Notes: generated from the letters alone by a model not told the origin. Shown: positions 54,045 through 62,813, counted from the stretch's first letter. The stretch: 64,000 nucleotides of DNA from Prevotella sp. MA2016 (GCF_000619825.1 NZ_KK211036.1:305787-369786), one strand, 5' to 3'. Numbers and translations: made by a program.

Positions 54045-55977
54045 TACGGTAAAAAGTACCTTTTAGTAACAGCGACCTTCCTGTTGATTCATGGAAGGTC
54101 GCTGTTATTTTCTCACAGATATAACGGCTGCCTTCGATGTAGAATACGGCACGCGGATTCGGAATCTCATCGGCCAGGAAAGAGAAGGTGTATTTCTTCC
54201 TGTTGTCGATGCTATAGGTATAGGCGTATGGGATGTTCTGCGCGTCGAGACCTTTCTTGGGTTCCAAGCGCAGGGAGTAAGGGGGCTTTGTGGCGGTAAA
54301 GTCATCGTCAATTTCTACCTTATCTACGATAGGTCGCGGCAGTTTTCCGGCTTTACGGATGATGCCGTCCCAGAAGGCCACGTATAGCTTATCGAAGTAT
54401 GCGTCGGCTTTCTGCTGATCCCCTTGTTCGATGGTCTTTCCTGCCTTGCCCTGTGCCAAAGCCCCGTCGCCGTATTCCGCTTCGGTGTCGCCTTGTCTGC
54501 TATACTCGCCTATGCTGCGTGTGCGTTGTCCTCCCATCCGGCTACCATCGCCGTTTGAGACAGAACCACCTCCGGTGGTGTCCTCGTTCCAAGTTGTAGC
54601 GTTTCCCATATCTCCACACTCCAGGAATAAGCACGGGCCTAACGTTTCCTCTGTATCATCAATCCATGCTGGCACTATCTGTAGTTCCTCTTCATTCGCA
54701 TCCTTACTTACGAACCATTTCCCGAACTGGTTTACCGGCATCAAGCGGTTATAGTATTTATACCAATGATAATCCTGACCACCGATGTGTGTCGTTTCGT
54801 AAAGCTCCGACTTGTAGCAGTACATAATAAAATAGGTGTCCACGTCGCGGGCGTAGAAGAGTTTGTTACCATCCGAACCTGCCGGGTAGCCTCTGGAATA
54901 CTTTTTATGCCTCCCTCCATCTGTGATATATATCCCGCTTTCCTTGAGCGTCTGGGCATATTCCAGCAGTTGTGACAGACTGTTGTATTTGATGGCGCTA
55001 TCCTTGTTTTGGGCAATGTACCACTGGCATGACCGATAAGACCAAAGCTGGTTGTCGTTATCCGCATAAGCTATGTTTTTCGAGGCGATGTAATCCGATT
55101 TATCCTCCTGCGCCACGTCCACCGCATATTTATTGATGACGCGGTCGATTTTCACGGATTTCGCCTGTTGTGCTATCTTGTGCGAGAAGTTGAACCGGAT
55201 GGTACGTGCTTTGTGGTTGATGGTGAATTCTCCTCCTAGCAGAAGCTCTAACTGTTCGAAGAACTCCGTGAGCGACCAGTGTGGCATGGCGTCGGCAAAG
55301 TTTGTCAGCGACCATGCTGCAGGAAGCGTGTTGCAGATAATCAGGTGCTTCCAGTAACTGTTGCTGATGTCTGTGAAACTTCCTGAGTAACGGACAGCGC
55401 TGCATACCTTCTTTAATATATATAATAGGTATGGCTGAAACGAGAGGTCTGTCAGTTTGCTATCCCAAACGAACTGTCCGCTGGTGTTCTTTGTGACTGC
55501 GTTCTGGAGGTTGCCCGATGTGTTGTTCACCCACGGCAGCGCCACGTAGTCAGTCGCTGGGTAGTCACTTTGCCATGCCGATGATATGCTGTTGTTTGCC
55601 GGCTTCGTGTTGGCCGGCGTGCCCAGGTCGAGCTGGTTCAAGTAGATGTTGTCAAACGTATCGTTGAAGTTCTGCTCGGATCGCCCTTCCAAGAACTGCG
55701 TCTTCACCTCCACGTCTGATATCTGCGTGATGGTGATGCAGCCAGCTTTATAGAATTGTTTGTCACGGATCTCACAGTCGAAAACGACCTTGGATTTTTC
55801 GACGTCTTGCCGATGCAGATGCCCGAAGATTGCGATGTTCTCAGGGCAGTCTTTCAGCGGAAAGGTGATGGTGAGCGTATAGCCGTCGGAACCGGTGAAG
55901 AGCGGGTTCTCGGCTATATACTCGAATGACGTGTTCTTTTTGAGAAAAGCAGGGCGATTGTTGATGAGAATTTCCAT
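54037..55977 (-). CDS. Phage tail-tip/baseplate-like structural protein
   Basis: 646 residues, soluble, no signal. The N-terminal part (MEILINNRPAFLKKNTSFEYIAENPLFTGSDGYTLTITFPL) and the domain around WSLTEFFEQLELLLGGEFTINHKARTIRF resemble tail proteins found after the tape measure in Bacteroidetes prophages. A Gly/Ser/Asp-rich linker near residues 470-530 separates a C-terminal beta domain (PRAVFYIEGSRYICEKITATFHESTG). The call rests mainly on position: it is the next gene after the tape measure on the same strand. Exact role (hub, distal tail or receptor-binding) is open. Confidence 0.7.
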   Translation of the reverse strand: MEILINNRPAFLKKNTSFEYIAENPLFTGSDGYTLTITFPLKDCPENIAIFGHLHRQDVEKSKVVFDCEIRDKQFYKAGCITITQISDVEVKTQFLEGRSEQNFNDTFDNIYLNQLDLGTPANTKPANNSISSAWQSDYPATDYVALPWVNNTSGNLQNAVTKNTSGQFVWDSKLTDLSFQPYLLYILKKVCSAVRYSGSFTDISNSYWKHLIICNTLPAAWSLTNFADAMPHWSLTEFFEQLELLLGGEFTINHKARTIRFNFSHKIAQQAKSVKIDRVINKYAVDVAQEDKSDYIASKNIAYADNDNQLWSYRSCQWYIAQNKDSAIKYNSLSQLLEYAQTLKESGIYITDGGRHKKYSRGYPAGSDGNKLFYARDVDTYFIMYCYKSELYETTHIGGQDYHWYKYYNRLMPVNQFGKWFVSKDANEEELQIVPAWIDDTEETLGPCLFLECGDMGNATTWNEDTTGGGSVSNGDGSRMGGQRTRSIGEYSRQGDTEAEYGDGALAQGKAGKTIEQGDQQKADAYFDKLYVAFWDGIIRKAGKLPRPIVDKVEIDDDFTATKPPYSLRLEPKKGLDAQNIPYAYTYSIDNRKKYTFSFLADEIPNPRAVFYIEGSRYICEKITATFHESTGRSLLLKGTFYRII

Positions 55978-55998
55978 AAAGAATTGAAAAATTAAGTG

Positions 55999-58900
55999 TT
56001 ATTTTCTTCTTGATTTAGGTGATTTGTTGCGGATGAGCTGGGCGTATTCGTCTTGGGCTTGTTTGATGCCAGTATCGCCCGTGACGGTATTGACTGTCAC
56101 GAAAGGCTCGTCCAGACGTTGTTTCAGCTGGCGCATGATATCGGCGTATTCCTTCATGACCTTTGTGGCAGGCTCGTCTTCCTCTCTTGTGGGCTGCAGG
56201 ATGACTGTCGGCGATGATGCGGCGGACTGTGCGTATAAGCTCGGAGCCACGATGTTTCGTGAGACGTCTTCCGAGCGTAACGAACCGATGGTGTTCGTTC
56301 GCTGGGCATAGTCCAAAGCTTCAATCATCGGGCGGGCTACGGGCGACTGCAAGAGTTCCTGACTGGCCACCCATTCCCCTTTATGGACGACTCCTGCCAC
56401 CTCGTATTTACCGCCGTCGCCGGTGAAGCCACCCTTGGCGTAACCCTGCGCGGCCGATGCCTCTTGCTGCTTCTTGATGGCAGCCACCTGCAGCATGCCT
56501 GCAGCTACAGCCGAAGCTGCTGCGATAGGTGCCAGGATATAACCGATAAGTGGTACTGCAGCCGCTGAGCTATAGGCGTTGATAGCAGAAGTAGCCGTCT
56601 GTGCGATGGCCTGCATCACCTGCATCTTGAACATCTTTTTGTTCGCATCGGACTTGACCTTGGCCACCTCCTGTTCCTTCTGCTTCTCCAGTTTCTTCAC
56701 GATGTAGTTGTTACCCTCGGCGTTGGAGATTTCCGTCTGGTAACGCTTTTCGATGGCAGCGATTTGTATATCCGCTTCGGCCTGAATGAGTGAAGACATC
56801 TGTTGGAAGATGCTGCTCATACCGGAGCTGATGATATCCAGGGAACCTGTGACCGCTTTCCCCATATCTGACTGCAGCCACTCCTGAGTGGCGCTGGTCC
56901 ATTCCTCGAGGAATGACTTGTTATCGTTCAGTTCGTCGATGCCGTACTTCTTACGCAGGGCCTTTTTCGCTTTCTGGTAGTCCTCTTCGATACGCAGTTT
57001 CTCTTGGGCGTTGTTGTCGGCAGCTTGTATCTCCAAGTCATAGACTATTTTGAGTGCTTCCAAGTCAGTCAGATACTTATTCGTCCGTTCAGAGCGGTTG
57101 TCCTCGAAATATTCCTCCTTGATTTTCTTCAGTTGGTCCTGATGCTTCTTCTCGGCGGCTTCCGTCTCCTGTTGGCGTCGCTTCTGGTCGGCAATGAGTT
57201 TGTCCTGATATCGGGTTTGCGCCTGTGTGTATTCGGACGTACCCTCTTCGTAGATGGTCGTCATACGCTTCAGGTGGTTCAACTCCAAAAGTTCCAACGA
57301 CTGCTGGTATATCTCTTGATCTATTTTTCCATCGATATAGCGTTGCTTCTGGATAGACATTGCTTCGTTGTAGAGCTGAGTATCCTGTTCCACTGTGATT
57401 TTCGTATGTTGCTCCGTCTGCTTCTTTTCCGCTTCTGCGTATGCTGCCTGGGCCTCCAGCTTTTCTATTTCCGTGAGGTCGTTATGCTGCAGGATCTTCG
57501 TCTGGTATTCGATTTCTATTTCCAGGATGCGTTTCTGGTACTGTTCGTAGTTCTGCTGTCCCGTGGCGTAACTTATCCGATTGAGTGCTTCTTCCTTGGC
57601 TTTCCAGTCCTTTTCCTCCTTGAAGCGTTCCTGTTTTTTAGTGTCGTCTGTGGGAGGTGGTGTTGGGGTATTCTTTGGTTCTTCGGACTTTGCCAACTTC
57701 TCCGCTTCGTCGGATAGGCGTTGGTTGTCCGCAGTCAGGGTGTCGATGATGTTGTTGTACTGCGTCACCGCTTTATCCAACTTTGACTGTTGCAGCTTCC
57801 ATGCCCTGTAGGCTGTAGGACTTACGTTCGCGCTGCGTATTGCATCTGTTTCGTTTTGGTCCAGCTTTTCGTTGAAATAGGCGTCCTGAATATTATGAGG
57901 AGCCTCGTTGAAATGCACGTCACGCTGATGCTCAGCGTCGGGCAGTTTCTCGAGTGCCGCTTTGATTTTTGCCGAGTTCTTCAGCTGCTCCGTATAGTTT
58001 TTCAGGATCTTAATGTTGTGACCATATAGCTGGCCCTCCTCGCTGATGCTCGCGTGGTAGTTGGGGATAATCTGCTGCAGCTCCTCGATGGCCTTTCGGC
58101 GGTTGTTGACCGATAGAGACTCGTTTTCTATCGTGTTTTTGAGTTGCTCGATATGGCTGATTTCCTCCCTGGTGTTGCGATCGGCTTCCTCGTTAATATC
58201 CTTTAGGCGCTTTTGAGCTGCAGCGGCGTCGGAGGATGATTTGGCGAACTTCACGTATAGCCCAATCAGGAGTGTCATCGTGGTGATAGCGACTCCCATC
58301 GGGTTCATTTTCAGCACCTTATTAAAGAACGTCTGCGCTGCTGCGGCTGCTGTGATTTCTCCTCTGAGTACTTTGTGTCTGAGGATTGAAGCTGCTAATG
58401 CCGTGTTTTCGATGGCAACTGCAGCGGCCTTCAGTTTGGTGACGGCGATGTAACGGAGTGACCACAGATGTTGCAGTTTGACGGCGGTATAGTAGCCGAC
58501 AACTGCGGCGGTCAATGTGATGAGCTCGCCTTTGTATTTCAGGATGAAGTCCACGAGTGTTGAGAGCACTTTCAGCATCAGCGTTGTGCTGCTCAAGACG
58601 TGGCGCATCACTGGCTGCAGTTTCTCACCCAACTCAATGGCCATCTCCTTGACCCGTTTACGAGCCTTGTCCAGTCCGGCCTGAACTGTCGTGTTCTGTA
58701 CGTTGTATTCCTTGGTGACCGATGTCGCTTCCTTGAAGGCCTTAGCCGCCTCGGCCTGTTCCCATCTCACCATGTCCAGATTACCAGCCAGAGCCGAAAT
58801 CACCTGAGCGACACGGGCGCCGTTTTCACCCATATCCTTGAAAATGGGTGCCAGGACATCGATGTTACCTAACTTATCGAGTGTTTCGAGTAGCATCAGC

Positions 58901-60021
58901 AGACCTTCGTTTGTGCCTTTGGCCAGCGTCTCCTTGAACTTCTCCGCATTCATGCCGGTAGCCTTAATAATCTTATCCTGCTGCTTGAACATGTCCATGA
59001 TTAGTTTCGATACAGCCGTGGCCGACATTTCTACGGCCTGTCCCTGAGAGTCCAGCACGGCGGCCAGACCCATGATTTGTGGGATGGTCATTTCTGCCTG
59101 GGCACCCACGCCCGCCATACGTTTGGCGAAGTTGGCCAGGTATGGTGCTGCAGCCGTGCAGTTCTGTGAGAGCTCGTTGATAACAGAACCAACAGACAGC
59201 AGCGCTTTCTCCGTACCTAAGCGCTCTTCGTCGCCGAAGATGTCCGTCAGCTTTGAAAGTGTGAGCGTGGCCCCGTCGCCGAGTTCGTCGAGTGCGACGT
59301 TGATCTGGTCAGCCGCTTTCACGAATCCCATGATATCCTCTTTCGACTGCTTACCCAGTTTACCAGCTTCCTCTGCGAGGATGTTCAGCTGCTCACGGCT
59401 GGAGCGTGTGTCCATCTTCTTGAAGTCCTCGTTCAGGTCTTCAACCTGATCCTTGGCCATGCCTGTGAACTTGCGGACATTCGCCATCTCTGCGTCGATG
59501 TCCGCATAGGCTTTGACGGCTGAGCGACCTGCCATGATGATACCCGTCGCAGCGGCTATCATGCCCATGAGGGTGGTCTGCCAGTCGTTCATCTTGCGGT
59601 TGAAACGGTCCCAGAAACCCTCGCCAACGGTCAGTTCCGTGTTGACCTTGGCGAGTTCCGCTTTCACCCGCTTGATGGCTTCCGCCTGGCGGTGCCATTC
59701 CTCGGTACCACGTTCGATGCCGTTGAGCTGCTTCTTCAGGGTGGTTAGTGTCTTGTTCAGTTCCTTGGGTGTTGCTCTGTCGAGGTTCTTCAGAACCTTC
59801 TCCACACCGGCAGTCGCACTCTCTATCTGTGCTATCTGGCGGTTGGTCTGCTTCAGTTCCTTCTGAAGCCTTTTGAGCTCCACTTTGTTACCTGCTTTGG
59901 CAGCGTTCTCGATGGCGTGTTCGAGGTCTATTGATTTCTTTTTGAGGTTGTCGAGCATATCCTGTGCCTGCTTGCCATTGACAGTCAGGGTGACAGTAGC
60001 ATTTGTGTTGATTGATGACAT
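55999..60021 (-). CDS. Phage tail tape-measure protein
   Basis: 1340 residues, which sets a long non-contractile or contractile tail. Residues 10-130 are coiled coil (LDNLKKKSIDLEHAIENAAKAGNKVELKRLQKEL). A phage minor-tail domain at about 160-440 follows (MDTRSSREQLNILAEEAGKLGKQSKEDIMGF). Hydrophobic stretches occur near 480-580, then long Gln/Glu/Lys-rich coiled coils, and a membrane-active segment near 1200 (AVPLIGYILAPIAAASAVAAGML). The C-terminal KGGFTGDGGKYEVAGVVHKGEWV motif is common in tape measures. It is 21 bases upstream of the tail-tip gene on the same strand. Confidence 0.93.
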   Translation of the reverse strand: MSSINTNATVTLTVNGKQAQDMLDNLKKKSIDLEHAIENAAKAGNKVELKRLQKELKQTNRQIAQIESATAGVEKVLKNLDRATPKELNKTLTTLKKQLNGIERGTEEWHRQAEAIKRVKAELAKVNTELTVGEGFWDRFNRKMNDWQTTLMGMIAAATGIIMAGRSAVKAYADIDAEMANVRKFTGMAKDQVEDLNEDFKKMDTRSSREQLNILAEEAGKLGKQSKEDIMGFVKAADQINVALDELGDGATLTLSKLTDIFGDEERLGTEKALLSVGSVINELSQNCTAAAPYLANFAKRMAGVGAQAEMTIPQIMGLAAVLDSQGQAVEMSATAVSKLIMDMFKQQDKIIKATGMNAEKFKETLAKGTNEGLLMLLETLDKLGNIDVLAPIFKDMGENGARVAQVISALAGNLDMVRWEQAEAAKAFKEATSVTKEYNVQNTTVQAGLDKARKRVKEMAIELGEKLQPVMRHVLSSTTLMLKVLSTLVDFILKYKGELITLTAAVVGYYTAVKLQHLWSLRYIAVTKLKAAAVAIENTALAASILRHKVLRGEITAAAAAQTFFNKVLKMNPMGVAITTMTLLIGLYVKFAKSSSDAAAAQKRLKDINEEADRNTREEISHIEQLKNTIENESLSVNNRRKAIEELQQIIPNYHASISEEGQLYGHNIKILKNYTEQLKNSAKIKAALEKLPDAEHQRDVHFNEAPHNIQDAYFNEKLDQNETDAIRSANVSPTAYRAWKLQQSKLDKAVTQYNNIIDTLTADNQRLSDEAEKLAKSEEPKNTPTPPPTDDTKKQERFKEEKDWKAKEEALNRISYATGQQNYEQYQKRILEIEIEYQTKILQHNDLTEIEKLEAQAAYAEAEKKQTEQHTKITVEQDTQLYNEAMSIQKQRYIDGKIDQEIYQQSLELLELNHLKRMTTIYEEGTSEYTQAQTRYQDKLIADQKRRQQETEAAEKKHQDQLKKIKEEYFEDNRSERTNKYLTDLEALKIVYDLEIQAADNNAQEKLRIEEDYQKAKKALRKKYGIDELNDNKSFLEEWTSATQEWLQSDMGKAVTGSLDIISSGMSSIFQQMSSLIQAEADIQIAAIEKRYQTEISNAEGNNYIVKKLEKQKEQEVAKVKSDANKKMFKMQVMQAIAQTATSAINAYSSAAAVPLIGYILAPIAAASAVAAGMLQVAAIKKQQEASAAQGYAKGGFTGDGGKYEVAGVVHKGEWVASQELLQSPVARPMIEALDYAQRTNTIGSLRSEDVSRNIVAPSLYAQSAASSPTVILQPTREEDEPATKVMKEYADIMRQLKQRLDEPFVTVNTVTGDTGIKQAQDEYAQLIRNKSPKSRRK

Positions 60022-60152
60022 GATTTACAAGTTTAAATGTGGATTTACAGTTGCAAATATAGGTGTGTGCGAGTGTATGTGAAAAGACGTGTACGATGCC
60101 CATGCCAGAAACTTGACTGGGTGAAGGTATGGGGCCGACATCGGGCACTTTC

Positions 60153-60266
60153 CATTGATTATCCCAAATTTATTTGTTAAAACCGAAAATAGTTAAGTTA
60201 ATAACCCTTTCGGTTGCTGATAATCAATGACTTACGGGATTGTTAAGGGCGGTGCCCTTAACCCGT
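60153..60266. repeat. Nested inverted repeats plus GTTAAGGGC hairpin
   Basis: CATTGATTATC (60153-60163) pairs with GATAATCAATG (60219-60229), enclosing AACCGAAA (60181-60188) and TTTCGGTT (60208-60215). Just right of it GTTAAGGGC and GCCCTTAAC (60242-60262) form a 9-bp hairpin with a 3-base loop, itself flanked by ACGG and CCGT. Confidence 0.85.
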
Positions 60267-60417
60267 CGGGATAGACACCCCCCACGCGCCCTGCCCTCGC
60301 CTCGCTCTTCGGATGCTCTACAAAAGCGGAATATGTAAACGTATGTTAATAAAAAGGTCTTTTGAGGTTTGAATTGTTAATTGAAGCCTTGAAGTTTCCC
60401 AACGGCTCAAAAGCCCC

Positions 60418-60484
60418 TTTGAAATGCAGAATAATCCACCGAACGACCGAAAAGTTTCTTTGAAACGTAGAATTATCCACCGAA
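60418..60484. repeat. 26-bp direct repeat, two copies
   Basis: Copies at 60418-60443 and 60459-60484 differ at only three positions and both end in ATCCACCGAA. Their starts are 41 bases apart. Confidence 0.8.
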
Positions 60485-60704
60485 TAGCAGACACTTGCAG
60501 CCGCTTCGCCCGAATGGGCGGTAAAGAGCCACGTGTGCGACACGAAATCCCTTTGACCTGTCAAAGGGTTGCGTGGCGTACTTGTGGAATGGGCGAATCA
60601 GACACTCTTCGGCTTGACCTCAATCTTTGATTGAAATCATAGCCGATGTGTGTCCGCCCTGGCGCACGAATGTGCGGTGCTGGGCAGGGGTGAACAGGCA
60701 TAAA

Positions 60705-60828
60705 GAAAATCAGAGGCAGAGTGTTGGCTCACCAGAGCCTTAACGTGCCCCTGACTTTTCTGTTGAATGTTCTCTCCTGCGAGACTTTGAGCCGAATGTG
60801 GCAGGGCTTTATGCGCTGCCTCTTTCGG
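60705..60828. ncRNA. Structured repeat element A
   Basis: Stem 1 arms lie at 60705-60718 and 60746-60760 around a GGCTC-ACCA-GAGCC hairpin; hairpin 2 lies at 60792-60828 (CCGAA/TTCGG and GGCAG/CTGCC). Its homologue, element B, has compensatory changes in stem 1 and an identical 40-base hairpin 2. It may be an RNA or a folded DNA site; transcription direction is unknown. Confidence 0.55.
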
Positions 60829-60891
60829 TTAATATTTGTGCTTGTATTATATAAAAAAATATACTTTGGGCTTTTCTCATACATTTTTAAC

Positions 60892-61290
60892 CTATTGTTT
60901 ATACATCATATATGAGAAATCAGATTCTACATCATAAACTCTCATTGATTTTCCGTCAGAACTAAATGTTATATAAAACACTTCACTCCTAATATAGCCA
61001 TAAGGACTACCTGTTATTACAAGCTTTTTTCCATCAAATGTTTATGTAAATTCATAATCTTCACGAATGTGATTATATGATTCAAAATACTTTTGATATC
61101 CCGTACCATCTGAATTGAAGTGAAGGAGTAACGATTCTACATCATCTTCGTCATGCCATGTCCCATAAATTGAAGCAACAGAAATTCCTTTTTCTTTGCC
61201 ATCACTACTGCTACATGATATAGTGCTAAAGCCCAATACAAGCAGCATAGTTAGTGTTATAAGATTAATTAGATTTGTTTTCATACTCAT
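60892..61290 (-). pseudogene. Small lipocalin-like lipoprotein gene interrupted by a nonsense codon
   Basis: From ATG 61290 a lipoprotein signal ends in STISC (Cys26), followed by SIYGTWHDEDDVESLLLHFNSDGTGYQKYF, the GTW start of lipocalin-like lipoproteins. At 61042-61044 a TAA interrupts the frame after EDYEFT. The same frame then goes on for 49 sense codons (TFDGKKLVITGSPYGYI, SEVFYITFSSDGKSMRVYDVESD) to a TAG at 60892-60894. The continuation reads exactly as the missing strands of the fold, so this is one gene with a recent stop mutation, or less likely a recoding site. It lies 20 bases downstream of an intact gene of similar type. Confidence 0.75.
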
Positions 61291-61310
61291 TTCATTTTAA
61301 TTAGACATAT

Positions 61311-61712
61311 TTATCGTTTCTTTAAAGTAACTTCTTCTGAATATCCTGCAAATGACTCGCCTTGAAGTACTAATTTTGAATTAGTTAGTGTAACGACTTT
61401 CCATGTAATCCAGCCGCCGATGACAATCTTTTGCCCATCGTACGTATAATCTGCAGATATACCGTTTATGCCATTTTCTACATCATATTCGGTAATCGTA
61501 TTGGGTGTTATTACCCAATATCCGGATTCTGGTTCTGGATCTGTCCAGGAATCGTTTTCTTCATCATAATAACGATATGACTCAAAATCCCATGTGCCAA
61601 TCAGGTCGGACTTATCTCCACTATCGTCACTGTCTTTACTACATGATGACACACCAAAACAAAATACTGCGACTAATATAGCCGACATTAAATACATTAA
61701 GCTCTTTTTCAT
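61311..61712 (-). CDS. Small lipocalin-like lipoprotein
   Basis: 133 residues from ATG 61712. The lipobox is GVSSC (Cys24), followed by an acidic Ser/Asp linker and the lipocalin-like start LIGTWDFESYRYYDEEND, then ITPNTITEYDV, ADYTYDGQKIVI and TLTNSKLVLQGES strands. It should be anchored at a membrane, possibly the cell surface. The promoter at 61758-61789 drives it and the broken gene below. Being AT-rich, self-promoted and inside a prophage, it looks like a moron that alters the host surface; exclusion of other phages is only a guess. Confidence 0.75.
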   Translation of the reverse strand: MKKSLMYLMSAILVAVFCFGVSSCSKDSDDSGDKSDLIGTWDFESYRYYDEENDSWTDPEPESGYWVITPNTITEYDVENGINGISADYTYDGQKIVIGGWITWKVVTLTNSKLVLQGESFAGYSEEVTLKKR

Positions 61713-61757
61713 GTCTAAATAGATTAAATTGTTATAGAAATAATAGAATTTTGTTGG

Positions 61758-61789
61758 CAAAGGTAAATATTTAATTCATAAATACCAAA
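61758..61789 (-). promoter_or_regulatory. Promoter of the lipocalin-like pair
   Basis: Minus strand: TTTG (61786-61789), 20 bases, TACCTTTG (61758-61765). It is a host-type promoter within the prophage. Confidence 0.75.
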
Positions 61790-62433
61790 TTTTTACGCAA
61801 CAATTTGAGATTAACAGATTGGATCATAGTGGGAAGTTAGAGGCTTTTAGATATTTGCGCGCATATCAATGTAATGTGCTGGCAGAGGTGGACAGACATA
61901 TAGAAAATCTGAAGCAGAATGTGGCTCACAAGAGCCTTAACGTGCTTCAGATTTTCAGTTGACTGCTCACTGCTGCTTGCCTCCAGAGCCGAATGTGGCA
62001 GGGCTTTATGCGCTGCCTCTTTCGGCTTGTGGCTTTAGCCATAGGAAATGATGCTTCAGCATACGAGAAAAGAGCCGCAGGCTTTATAGGCAAGGGACTT
62101 GATGGACTTTGTACATCGCTTGTGTGGATGGGCGGAGCTGTGCCACTTGTGGAGGGCTGGCAAGATGTGCGTGGGTGCAGCGCGGCGAGCTTCATAGCTG
62201 TTCCGCCAGGACATAGGAGTGTGTATTGGCTGGTGCAGGAACTTGCTTGCTGTGCCTGACGATACTTACTTCTTGAAGCCATGACGCTCACCGCATGAGC
62301 TGCGCCTATGCTCTTTGAAGACGGACTGGAGCGAGTGGCCAGGCCGAACAGACACACAAGCCAAGCATCTGCTTTGCTGATGATTGAAGGACCGCAGGGG
62401 ATTGTGGGTGGGACGAGCGCACGGATGTGCGGT
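61790..62433. other. 640-base stretch without a recognised gene
   Basis: Contains repeat element B (61903-62025) and, at its right end, a third copy of the CGCAC-GGAT-GTGCG hairpin (62418-62431). It is richer in G and C than the neighbouring lipoprotein genes. Open frames such as the one starting at 61993 begin inside element B and show no protein family features. Confidence 0.5.
61903..62025. ncRNA. Structured repeat element B
   Basis: Stem 1 is a perfect 14-bp pairing (61903-61916 with 61943-61956) around GGCTC-ACAA-GAGCC; hairpin 2 is identical to that of element A over 40 bases (61986-62025). The spacing between stem 1 and this block is nearly the same as in A (29 versus 28 bases), although its sequence is different. 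Confidence 0.55.
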
Positions 62434-62470
62434 AAAAAAAGAAGCAGGAGTAGATCTATTACTCCTGCTT
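62434..62470 (-). terminator. Terminator of the small gene at 62487-62714
   Basis: Minus strand: AAGCAGGAGTA and TACTCCTGCTT form a perfect 11-bp stem with a 7-base loop, followed by CTTTTTTT. Confidence 0.85.
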
Positions 62471-62486
62471 ATGAATCATTTATGGT

Positions 62487-62714
62487 TTAGTTTACCTTTT
62501 TTTGCTGCTGAATACGATGCATTTCTTCTACAGCTTCGTTCAGTTGTTCCTGTGTCATTTCGATTGTAATTCTGGTCTCGCCATTATCTAGCTTCTGAAT
62601 AATTACTCCTCTCGGCTTTTTTACTGCAACCCAATCCATCTTACCTCCATTAAAACATGCTAATAAATCTTTTTTAGATACATGAGCTAAGTCTTTTACT
62701 ATTTTTTCTTTCAT
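62487..62714 (-). CDS. Small self-standing gene of unknown function
   Basis: 75 residues from ATG 62714; the in-frame start at 62753 is rejected because it lies upstream of the -7 box at 62743-62750. The protein is charged and soluble (MKEKIVKDLAHVSKKDLLACFNGGKMDWVAVKKPRG, then TRITIEMTQEQLNEAVEEMHRIQQQKK), with a possible helix at each end. It has its own promoter and a strong terminator, so it is an independent unit placed between the lysis genes and the lipoproteins. I do not recognise a family; a phage moron or a small regulator are options. Confidence 0.6.
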   Translation of the reverse strand: MKEKIVKDLAHVSKKDLLACFNGGKMDWVAVKKPRGVIIQKLDNGETRITIEMTQEQLNEAVEEMHRIQQQKKVN

Positions 62715-62742
62715 TTGTTTATCCTTTAAATTAAAAACGAGG

Positions 62743-62750
62743 CAAAGGTA
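62743..62750 (-). promoter_or_regulatory. -7 box of the small gene
   Basis: TACCTTTG on the minus strand, 29 bases upstream of ATG 62714; no clear -33 box. Confidence 0.6.
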
Positions 62751-62813
62751 CAAAAAAAAATTGGGAATGGCCTCACGGCTGTCCCAATATCTTGCAAAAA
62801 TATCAAGAACAGA

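Larger units (their letters stand above)
60022..60891. other. 870-base noncoding stretch with several structured repeats
   Basis: No convincing gene on either strand. It holds nested inverted repeats (60153-60266), two direct repeats (60418 and 60459), hairpins at 60507-60520, 60549-60568 (CCCTTTGA/TCAAAGGG inside a GCCACG/CGTGGC stem) and 60663-60676, and repeat element A (60705-60828). Short open frames here have no recognisable protein features. Confidence 0.6.

Noticed and set aside
57004..57717. Open frame of 237 codons on the plus strand inside the tape-measure gene
   Set aside because: Leu/Val/Phe-rich translation of the complement of coiled-coil codons; no start signal or family.
60705..62025. 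Repeat pair as integron attC sites
   Set aside because: No RYYYAAC/GTTRRRY core pair in the right places and no integron-type integrase nearby.
60680..62027. Repeat pair as template/variable repeats of a diversity-generating element
   Set aside because: Differences are not confined to adenines and no reverse transcriptase gene is present.
60721..62259. Short open frames starting MWQGFMRCLFRL in both repeat elements
   Set aside because: The shared start is the conserved hairpin 2; downstream parts are unrelated, so the repeat is better explained as a fold than as protein.
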